A program made the position numbers and the translations under genes. A DNA stretch of 11,466 nucleotides. Source: Methylovirgula sp. GTDB taxonomy: Bacteria; Pseudomonadota; Alphaproteobacteria; Rhizobiales; Beijerinckiaceae. The DNA lies in the NCBI GenBank assembly GCA_030044485.1, contig JASHVQ010000200.1, positions 1 to 11,466 on the forward strand, written 5' to 3'. Under the pieces are notes generated by a model that had not been told where the DNA came from, did not search any database, and worked only from the letters and a program-made list of their open reading frames with translations. Shown piece by piece: positions 6,016 through 11,466 of the stretch (its first letter is position 1; each line of letters starts with the position of its first letter).

Positions 6016-7224
6016 CTACGCAAAGGGCAGGCGGAGCATGCGGCAGAGATCGCCTTGTTTCGCGGCCGGGGCATGCGCGGCGCGGATCAACAGGCATTGT
6101 GACCTGGCGAAGACGCTGAGCAGGGAGGAATCCTGCTGAGCGAAGGGGGTGGCGACCGGCAGGCCGTCGGCAGGGCGCAGCAGCGCCGCGCGCATGAAAT
6201 CCTCGCGCGGCCCGTTGGCGGGCAAATCCTTGCCGAGCACCGCCGGTTCGCTTCGATCTTCGCCGGCTTTGGGGTCGCCGCAAAGCGCGCGCAGCAGCGG
6301 CGCCAGAAAGACCAGGGCGCAGACCAGCGCGGCGGCGGGATTGCCGGGCAGGCCGAGGATCGCCATGTCGCCGAGCCGTCCATGCAGCAACGGCTTGCCG
6401 GGCCGCATGGCGATACGCCAGAAGCCGAGCTCCATGCCCTGATGGGCGAGCGCCGATTTGACGAGATCATGATCGCCAACCGAAGCGCCGCCGAGGGTGA
6501 CGAGCACGTCGGCGCCGGCATCGCGTGCCGCCCGGATCGCCTTCTCGAGCGCGGCGAAATCGTCGGGCACGATGCCGAGGTCGAGCGGCGCGCCGCCGGC
6601 AAGCCGCACATGGGCGGCGACGCCCGGCGCATTGGAAGCGACGATCCGATCGCGCCCGCCGCCGCCCGGCGCAACGAGCTCGTCGCCGGTTGCGAGAATG
6701 GCGACGCGCGGCCGTTTGGCAACCGGCAGAACGGCGTAATCCATCGCCGCGGCGAGGGCGATCTCGCTGGGCCCGAGCCGCGTGCCGGTTTCGAGCAGGA
6801 CTTGGCCTTGCTCGAAGTCGATCCCGGCAAGGCGGATATGGCTCCCCAAGGCGACGCTTTGCGCGGCGACCACGACGTCGCCCTCGATCCGCGCCTCTTC
6901 CTGGATCAGGATCGCATCGGCGCCTTCCGGCACGGGCGCGCCGGTCAAAATGCGCACGGCCTCGCCGGCGCCGATCGCGCCCGCATATCCGTGCCCGGCG
7001 GCGCTCAGTCCAATCAGCCTGAGACGCGCCGGCGGCCTTGCAACGTCGGCCGAGCGCAGCGCAAATCCGTCCATGGCCGAGAGCGCCGAAGGGGGTTGCG
7101 TGCGCTTTGCCGCGAGCCGGGCGGCAAGCGTGCGTCCCAGCGCCTCGTCAAGTCCGACATCTTCTTGTCCGCAGCGGCGCGCCGCGGCGAGAATCCTGCT
7201 GCGCGCCTCGGCGACGGAGAGCAT
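6016..7224 (-). CDS. moeA: Molybdopterin molybdenumtransferase MoeA
   Basis: MoeA inserts molybdate into adenylylated molybdopterin in the cytoplasm, the last step of molybdenum cofactor synthesis. The 402-residue length is normal. Family motifs in order: PPSALSAMDGFAL (44-56), RILTGAPVPEGADAILIQEE (91-110), VAILATGDELVAPG (174-187), TLGGASVGDHDLVK (243-256), and MRPGKPLLHG with ILGLPGNPAAALV (273-301), the molybdopterin-binding loops. The acidic residues known to matter in this family are present in their motifs (Asp52 in MDGF, Glu182 in TGDEL, and Asp251/Asp253). Its ATG (7224-7222) shares one base with the moaC stop codon (TGATG), so translation is coupled. It is the last gene of the trp-moa block; no strong terminator was seen between it and the GlsB-type gene. 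Confidence 0.97.
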   Translation of the reverse strand: MLSVAEARSRILAAARRCGQEDVGLDEALGRTLAARLAAKRTQPPSALSAMDGFALRSADVARPPARLRLIGLSAAGHGYAGAIGAGEAVRILTGAPVPEGADAILIQEEARIEGDVVVAAQSVALGSHIRLAGIDFEQGQVLLETGTRLGPSEIALAAAMDYAVLPVAKRPRVAILATGDELVAPGGGGRDRIVASNAPGVAAHVRLAGGAPLDLGIVPDDFAALEKAIRAARDAGADVLVTLGGASVGDHDLVKSALAHQGMELGFWRIAMRPGKPLLHGRLGDMAILGLPGNPAAALVCALVFLAPLLRALCGDPKAGEDRSEPAVLGKDLPANGPREDFMRAALLRPADGLPVATPFAQQDSSLLSVFARSQCLLIRAAHAPAAKQGDLCRMLRLPFA

Positions 7225-7697
7225 CAGCGCTTAAAAGTGCCGGTCTTGCCGCCGGTCTTCTCGACGAGTTCGATCGCCTCGATACGCATGCCGCGATCCG
7301 CCGCTTTCAGCATGTCGTAGATCGTCAGGCAGGCGACGGCGACCGCGGTCAAGGCTTCCATTTCGACGCCCGTCTGGCCGGCGAGCTTGGCGCGCGCCGA
7401 AACCTTGAGGCCGGGCAGGGCCGGATCAGGCTCGACATCGACCTCGATGCCGCTGAGCGGCAGCGGATGACAGAGGGGGATCAAATCCGCCGTCTTTTTC
7501 GCGGCCATAATGCCGGCAATGCGCGCCGCGCCGAAAACATCGCCCTTCTTGGCATTGCCGGAGAGCGCCAGCCGCAAGGTCTCGGGCCGCATTCTCACCT
7601 GGCCCTGCGCCGTGGCGCTGCGCTCGCTCACCGGTTTTTCGGAGACGTCGACCATCTGAGCTCGGCCGGAAGCGGCGAGATGAGTGAGCTTGCTCAT
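7224..7697 (-). CDS. moaC: Cyclic pyranopterin monophosphate synthase MoaC
   Basis: MoaC acts with the radical SAM enzyme MoaA to turn GTP into cyclic pyranopterin monophosphate, the first intermediate of molybdenum cofactor. The 157 residues cover the whole family. Visible motifs: KKGDVF (50-55), [10 protein letters not shown] (72-81), [20 protein letters not shown] (110-129) and [11 protein letters not shown] at the end. The catalytic residues known from E. coli MoaC (Lys51, His77, Asp128, Lys131) are at the same positions here. The ATG at 7697-7695 overlaps the trpC stop as ATGA. moaA is not in the window. Confidence 0.97.
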   Translation of the reverse strand: MSKLTHLAASGRAQMVDVSEKPVSERSATAQGQVRMRPETLRLALSGNAKKGDVFGAARIAGIMAAKKTADLIPLCHPLPLSGIEVDVEPDPALPGLKVSARAKLAGQTGVEMEALTAVAVACLTIYDMLKAADRGMRIEAIELVEKTGGKTGTFKR

Positions 7698-8521
7698 GCC
7701 TGCGCCTTGCCCAGATGGCCGCGCTCGGAAACCGGGCCGTAGAGCAGGCCGCGCGTCGCCTCGGCCACGTTCGGCTCGCGCATCAAGCTTTCGCCGACCA
7801 GAAAGACTCTGATCCCGGCACGGCTAAGGCGCAGGCAGTCGGCGTGCGTCGCAATCCCGCTTTCGGCGACGACGATGCGGTCGGAAGGAATTTTTTCGGC
7901 GAGCCTTTCGCAGGTTTCGAGCTTCGTCTGGAAATTGCGCAGATCGCGATTGTTGATGCCGACAAGCCGCGTCTCGAGTTCGAGCCCGCGATCGAGCTCT
8001 TCTTCGTCATGCGCCTCGACGAGGACGTCGAGCGCGAGATCATGCGCAGTCTTGTTAAGGCGCTTGGCCTCTTCGTCGCTGACGCAGGCCATGATGATCA
8101 GGATGCAATCCGCCCCATAGGCGCGCGCTTCGTAGACCTGGTAGGGATCGAAGAGAAAATCCTTGCGCAGCACGGGGAGTTGGCTCACGCGGCGCACGGC
8201 TTCGAGATAGTCGAGCTTTCCCTGGAAAGACGGCGTATCGGTGAGGACCGAGAGGCAGGCTGCGCCGCCGTGCTGATAGGCCTTAGCGAGGCTCGGCGGA
8301 TCGAAATCGGCGCGAATGAGGCCCTGCGAAGGACTGGCCTTCTTGATTTCGGCAATCAGGCCCAGGCGGCCCTCGCCGAGCTTGGCGTCGATCGCCCTCA
8401 CGAAGCCGCGCGGCGCATGCTCATGCGCCCGCCGTTCGAGCGTCGACAGCGGCATGCGCAATTTCGCTTCGCCGATCTCCTTGCGCTTATAGGCTTCGAT
8501 CCGCCTCAAAATATCGGCCAT
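7694..8521 (-). CDS. trpC: Indole-3-glycerol phosphate synthase TrpC
   Basis: TrpC closes the indole ring, converting CdRP (carboxyphenylaminodeoxyribulose phosphate) to indole-3-glycerol phosphate in tryptophan synthesis. From the ATG at 8521 it has 275 residues, normal for the monofunctional enzyme; no TrpF domain is fused. Motifs of the TIM barrel: [13 protein letters not shown] (55-67), [20 protein letters not shown] (117-136), [11 protein letters not shown] (167-177), GINNRDL (188-194), VVAESGI (217-223) and FLVGESLM (240-247). Expected catalytic residues Glu58, Lys60, Lys120 and Glu169 are present. A GTG at 8530 would add three residues, but AAAGGTGA is correctly spaced for the ATG at 8521, so I chose that. 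The ribosome binding site directly abuts a perfect inverted repeat at 8535-8562. Confidence 0.97.
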   Translation of the reverse strand: MADILRRIEAYKRKEIGEAKLRMPLSTLERRAHEHAPRGFVRAIDAKLGEGRLGLIAEIKKASPSQGLIRADFDPPSLAKAYQHGGAACLSVLTDTPSFQGKLDYLEAVRRVSQLPVLRKDFLFDPYQVYEARAYGADCILIIMACVSDEEAKRLNKTAHDLALDVLVEAHDEEELDRGLELETRLVGINNRDLRNFQTKLETCERLAEKIPSDRIVVAESGIATHADCLRLSRAGIRVFLVGESLMREPNVAEATRGLLYGPVSERGHLGKAQA

Positions 8522-8534
8522 CAGCGTCACCTTT

Positions 8535-8562
8535 GGAATTCGCCTTCGGCCGGGCGAATTCC
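8535..8562 (-). repeat. Perfect 10-bp inverted repeat before trpC
   Basis: GGAATTCGCC (8535-8544) and GGCGAATTCC (8553-8562) are exact inverted copies around an 8-base loop. In the trp mRNA this hairpin ends at the base just before the trpC ribosome binding site AAAGG. No T run follows, so it is not a classical terminator. It may affect trpC translation or stability of the upstream message, or be a copy of a dispersed palindromic element. Confidence 0.75.
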
Positions 8563-8593
8563 GCTCAGGAAACGAAAGATGTCGAGCAAAATG

Positions 8594-9622
8594 TCAAGTC
8601 TCTTTCCCAACCGATTGCGAGACTTCGATCAATTTGACAAGTACGCCCGCGGCGCCCCCGGTGTCGAGCGCCGCGCCGGCCAAAGCCGCGCCCTCCTTGA
8701 GATCGGCGGCCTTTTCGGCAACAACCAGCGCCGCGGCGGCATTCAAGACCGCTATATCGCGATAGGCATTGCGCGCCCCCCCGAGCACCGCTTTGAGCGC
8801 GGCGGCGTTATGGGACACATCGCCCCCCTTGAGATCGGCGAGATCGGCGCGCGGCAGGCCCGCCTCCTCGGGGGTGACCTCGAATCTGCGAATTGCCCCG
8901 GCTTCGAGCGCCGCGACCTGGGTCGGCCCGGTGGTCGTCAGCTCGTCGAGCCCGTCCGAACCATGCACCAGCCAGACCCGCTCCGAGCCAAGATCGCGCA
9001 AAACTTCGGCGAGCGGGGCAAGCCAATGAACGGAAAAGACGCCGAGCACTTGCCGCTTGACGCCGGCCGGATTGGCGAGCGGCCCGAGCAGATTGAAAAT
9101 GGTGCGCGTGCCAAGCTCGGCGCGGATCTTGCCGACATGGCGCATGGCGGCATGATGCAGAGGCGCGCTCATGAAGCCCATGCCGGCCGTGGCGATCGCC
9201 GCCGAAATCTGCTGCGGGGCGAGATCGGTCCTGACGCCGAGCGCCGCCAGAACGTCACTTGCGCCGGATTTGGATGAGGCGGCGCGATTGCCATGTTTGG
9301 CGACCGGCACGCCGCAGGCGGCAACGATCAGCGCGGCGAGCGTCGAGACATTGTAGGTGGCGTGGCCGTCGCCGCCCGTGCCGACAATGTCAATCGCCTC
9401 GGGAGGCGCCGCGACGCGCAGCATTTTGGCGCGCATTGCCGCTGCCGCGCCGGCAATCTCCTCGACCGTTTCGCCGCGTGCCCTGAGCCCCATCAGAAAG
9501 CCGCCGGTCTGCGCCGGCGTGACTTCGCCGGAGAGCAACATGTCGAAGGCGCGCTCCGCCTCGGCGCGCGTCAGGCCTTCGCCGGCGGCGACTTTGGCGA
9601 TCAGCGGCTTGAAAGCGTCCAT
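8594..9622 (-). CDS. trpD: Anthranilate phosphoribosyltransferase TrpD
   Basis: TrpD joins anthranilate to PRPP, the second committed step of tryptophan synthesis. The 342 residues from the ATG at 9622 match the usual length. Motifs in order: [18 protein letters not shown] (77-94) holding the PRPP-binding GTGGD and Nx[17 protein letters not shown] (109-123), [17 protein letters not shown] (147-163), [13 protein letters not shown] (173-185) for anthranilate binding, and HGSDGLDE (220-227), the metal-binding Asp-Glu pair. The frame stays open to 9859, with another ATG at 9697, but AAGGAA is well placed only for the 9622 start and the family begins at MDAFK. trpG lies 246 bases upstream and trpC 72 bases downstream, wider gaps than in the rest of the block. 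Confidence 0.96.
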   Translation of the reverse strand: MDAFKPLIAKVAAGEGLTRAEAERAFDMLLSGEVTPAQTGGFLMGLRARGETVEEIAGAAAAMRAKMLRVAAPPEAIDIVGTGGDGHATYNVSTLAALIVAACGVPVAKHGNRAASSKSGASDVLAALGVRTDLAPQQISAAIATAGMGFMSAPLHHAAMRHVGKIRAELGTRTIFNLLGPLANPAGVKRQVLGVFSVHWLAPLAEVLRDLGSERVWLVHGSDGLDELTTTGPTQVAALEAGAIRRFEVTPEEAGLPRADLADLKGGDVSHNAAALKAVLGGARNAYRDIAVLNAAAALVVAEKAADLKEGAALAGAALDTGGAAGVLVKLIEVSQSVGKET

Positions 9623-9741
9623 GCCGCTTCCTTGCGCCCGCCGTTTGCCGAGCGCAAGCCGTCTGCCGCCTGCGTCGCGGGACAAGGTGAATTTCATTCT
9701 TTGAGCGCCGTACCGAGCCGCCACCGGCAGGCCCAGATTGC

Positions 9742-9798
9742 CAGTGTGGCGAGAGCGGCGCGCGCCGCGACACTGAGGAAAAATTAAGGCGCGCGCCT
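9742..9798 (-). promoter_or_regulatory. Structured GC palindromes in the trpG-trpD spacer
   Basis: The 246-base gap (9623-9868) holds no gene I can support. Reading with transcription (minus), a 12-bp palindrome AGGCGCGCGCCT (9798-9787) is followed by TAATTTTTCCT, resembling a short terminator. Next comes a nested hairpin: CAGTGT and ACACTG as outer arms (9742-9747 and 9770-9775) around the palindrome GCGGCGCGCGCCGC (9755-9768). No leader peptide with tandem Trp codons was found. This could be a partial terminator, an attenuator-like element or an RNA processing site; the function is inference. Confidence 0.4.
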
Positions 9799-9868
9799 GC
9801 GGATGGGCGAAGAGGCCGAGGCGCGAAACCGGCGGTTGGAGGCTCTCAGTCGAGGGCACGATGAACGT

Positions 9869-10468
9869 TCATTTGCCGCGCCGCGCCTTGTTCCATTCGG
9901 CGGCGATGTCGAGAAAATTGGCAAGAATGCGGTGGCCGTGTTCGGAAGCGATGCTTTCGGGGTGAAACTGCACGCCGTGCGTCGGCAAGTAGCGATGCGA
10001 AAGGCCCATGATGAGGCCGTCCGTCTCGGCGGTGACGCGCAAATCCTCGGGCAGGTTCTCGCGCTTGACGACGAGCGAATGGTAGCGCGTGGCGCGGAAC
10101 GGCCCGTTGATGCCGCGGAACACCGTTTCGCTGGCATGGCAAATCTCGGAAATCTTGCCGTGCACGGGCAGGGGCGCGCGCACGACTTCGCCACCGAAAA
10201 TTTCGCCGATCGCCTGATGCCCGAGGCAGACGCCGAAGATTGGCACCTCGGCGCTCGCCGCCTTTATGAGATCGAGGCAGATCCCGGCCTCGCGCGGCGT
10301 ACACGGCCCTGGCGAGAGGACGATTGCATCCGGCCGCGCCGCAAGAATATCGGCGACGCTCACTGCATCGTTGCGGTGGACGCGGACCTCGGCGCCGAGA
10401 CTGCCGAGATAATGCACCAGATTGGAGGTGAAAGAATCGTAATTGTCGACGAGCGTGACGGCGGGCAT
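9869..10468 (-). CDS. trpG: Anthranilate synthase component II, glutamine amidotransferase (TrpG/PabA)
   Basis: This subunit releases ammonia from glutamine for anthranilate synthase (TrpE) and possibly for aminodeoxychorismate synthase. The 199 residues form a complete class I glutaminase domain. Motifs: VDNYDSFTSNLVHYL (7-21), VLSPGPCTP (50-58), FGVCLGHQAIGEIFGG (78-93) with nucleophile Cys81, RYHSLVV (128-134) and GVQFHPESI (165-173) with His169 and Glu171 completing the triad. The ATG at 10468-10466 follows a moderate AAGAAG. trpE is not adjacent, so the glutaminase must pair with a synthase subunit encoded elsewhere; the family alone cannot separate TrpG from PabA, but the trpD-trpC neighbourhood favours TrpG. 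Confidence 0.95.
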   Translation of the reverse strand: MPAVTLVDNYDSFTSNLVHYLGSLGAEVRVHRNDAVSVADILAARPDAIVLSPGPCTPREAGICLDLIKAASAEVPIFGVCLGHQAIGEIFGGEVVRAPLPVHGKISEICHASETVFRGINGPFRATRYHSLVVKRENLPEDLRVTAETDGLIMGLSHRYLPTHGVQFHPESIASEHGHRILANFLDIAAEWNKARRGK

Positions 10469-10520
10469 GGGGCTTCTTGGGCCGCGCGGCGGGCGAGGTC
10501 AAGGCCAAACGACACCGCGT

Positions 10521-10594
10521 TGTTGCGAGCCGAAGGCGAAGCAATCCAGAGCCATTTCTGGATTGCTTCGTCGCTGAGGCTCCTCGCAATGACA
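10521..10594. repeat. Dispersed REP-like palindromic repeat
   Basis: GAAGCAATCCAGA (10538-10550) and TCTGGATTGCTTC (10557-10569) are a perfect 13-bp inverted repeat with a 6-base loop. The outer arms TTGCGAG (10523-10529) and CTCGCAA (10583-10589) also pair, giving one long imperfect hairpin. On the minus strand the element begins TGTCATTGCGAGGAGCC and continues to GACGAAGCAATCC, the pattern I know as a very common intergenic repeat in Bradyrhizobium-type and other genomes. It starts two bases after the aldo/keto reductase stop and lies between that gene and trpG, where it could also limit read-through. Confidence 0.85.
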
Positions 10595-10596
10595 GG

Positions 10597-11466
10597 CTAA
10601 GCAGCCTGGCACGCCGGAGGTGCCATGAATTCGGGCCCGACCGGACTTTTGACGGTCTCGACGAGAATGCGATCGATCTCTGCCAAAGCGGAGGCATCGA
10701 GCTTCCAGCCCATGACGTCGGCGACCGGGTCGAGCTGAGAGGGATGCCGCGCCCCCCAGAGGGCGACGCCGAGCGGCTGTTTGTCGAGCACCCAGCGCAG
10801 CGCCAGATGCAGCACGCGTTTGCCGTAGTTTTTTCGCGCGAATTCGTCGAGCCGCGCCACGGCCGTCAGGTATTGCGAAAAGCGCGGCGGCTGGAATTTC
10901 GGATCGTGGCGGCGCAGGTCGTCGCCGGTGAACGTGCTGTCGGGCCGCATCTTGCCGCTGAGCAGGCCGCGGCAGAGGGCGCCGTAGGCGAGCGTCGCGA
11001 TCTTGTGCCTGGCGCAATATGGGAGCACGTCCGCTTCCGCCTCGCGTTCGAAGAGGTTGTAAGGGGGCTGCGCGGTGTGCAAGGGTGCGACGGCGCGAAA
11101 AGCCTCCATCTGCGCGGGATCGAAATTGCTGACGCCGATCGCACGGATCTTGCCGGCCTTGTAGAGAGCGTTCAACGCTTCGGCCGTCTCGGCAATCGGC
11201 GTGTTCGGGTCGGGCCAATGGACCTGATAGATGTCGATGACGTCGGTCTTGAGACGGCGCAGCGAATCCTCGACCTCCTTTGCGATACGCGCCTTGCTGG
11301 CGTTGCGGAACGGCTTGCCGTTTTTCCAGTCGAGCGCGACTTTTGTAGCGATAATGACGTTCTGACGTTGCCCGCTTTCCGCAAGCGCCTGGCCGACGAT
11401 CTCTTCGGAATGGCCGAAGCCGTAGACGGGTGCGGTGTCGATGATGTTGATGCCGCGATCGAGTGC
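10597..11466 (-). CDS. Aldo/keto reductase (partial, N-terminus beyond window)
   Basis: The frame is open to the right edge and gives 289 residues; about 30-50 N-terminal ones are missing. It is an NAD(P)H-dependent oxidoreductase with a TIM barrel. The catalytic tetrad is visible in the fragment: Asp10 and Tyr15 in IIDTAPVYGFGHSEE, Lys42 in IIATKVALDW, and His83 in YQVHWPDP. GKIRAIGVSNFDPAQM (105-120) is the typical family signature, and LALRWVLDKQPLGVALWGAR near the C-terminus lines the cofactor site. The substrate cannot be told from sequence. A TTG at 11175 begins a shorter open frame, but the tetrad lies upstream of it, so that start is wrong. The gene ends at a REP-like hairpin before trpG. 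Confidence 0.94.
   Translation of the reverse strand, partial: ALDRGINIIDTAPVYGFGHSEEIVGQALAESGQRQNVIIATKVALDWKNGKPFRNASKARIAKEVEDSLRRLKTDVIDIYQVHWPDPNTPIAETAEALNALYKAGKIRAIGVSNFDPAQMEAFRAVAPLHTAQPPYNLFEREAEADVLPYCARHKIATLAYGALCRGLLSGKMRPDSTFTGDDLRRHDPKFQPPRFSQYLTAVARLDEFARKNYGKRVLHLALRWVLDKQPLGVALWGARHPSQLDPVADVMGWKLDASALAEIDRILVETVKSPVGPEFMAPPACQAA

Noticed and set aside
6382..7320. 312-codon open frame on the plus strand
   Set aside because: Antisense to moeA, with Arg-rich composition and no recognisable domain.
7715..9277. 520-codon open frame on the plus strand
   Set aside because: It is antisense to trpC and trpD, whose motifs are clear. Long antisense frames are expected in GC-rich coding DNA.
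9623..9859. N-terminal extension of trpD
   Set aside because: The frame is open but has low-complexity, Arg-rich sequence. The family starts at the ATG at 9622, which has the better ribosome binding site.
10499..11218. 239-codon minus-strand frame overlapping the aldo/keto reductase
   Set aside because: The reductase frame carries the catalytic tetrad and family signatures. This one is a shifted frame and reads through the REP-like repeat.

Overview
The window looks like a chromosomal segment of a GC-rich alphaproteobacterium in the order Hyphomicrobiales (Rhizobiales). A Beijerinckiaceae-type genus such as Methylocella or Methylocapsa would fit, but that is inference from gene content only. 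The clues are the gene order trpG-trpD-trpC-moaC-moeA, an outer-membrane beta-barrel protein of the rhizobial Omp25/RopB type, a GCG-motif secreted mini-protein, and a dispersed hairpin repeat with the core TTGCGAGGAGC...GAAGCAATCC that is common in this order. No tRNA, rRNA, CRISPR, phage or transposase gene is visible.

Layout. 1-687 (minus) is the N-terminal part of a class III-like polyphosphate kinase 2, cut by the window edge. 688-1189 is a 502-base divergent intergenic region with two small repeat tracts. 1190-1971 (plus) is an outer-membrane beta-barrel gene whose reading frame is broken by an apparent one-base deletion in a G run; a clear terminator follows. 2207-2737 (plus) is an exported Ala/Pro-rich protein with an outer-membrane-like C-terminus. 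From 2835 to the right edge every gene is on the minus strand. 2835-5890 holds small genes: a Cys/Gly-rich secreted peptide, an 84-residue protein of unknown function, a PilZ protein, a collagen-like lipoprotein, a secreted truncated ClpP-like protein, a secreted protein of unknown function, and a GlsB/YeaQ-type membrane protein. 6016-10468 is the trp-moa block, and 10597-11466 is an aldo/keto reductase cut by the window edge.

How the genes work together. trpG supplies the glutaminase subunit of anthranilate synthase, trpD adds the phosphoribosyl group, and trpC closes the indole ring. moaC and moeA belong to molybdenum cofactor synthesis (first and last stages). trpC, moaC and moeA overlap by a few bases and are surely translated from one transcript. 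trpG and trpD are separated by 246 bases of structured DNA, and trpD and trpC by 72 bases that contain a perfect 10-bp inverted repeat next to the trpC ribosome binding site. trpE, trpF, trpB and trpA are not in the window. The small genes between 2835 and 5890 mostly have strong Shine-Dalgarno sequences and export signals, so they look like real envelope or accessory genes, but I see no convincing new multi-gene system in them.
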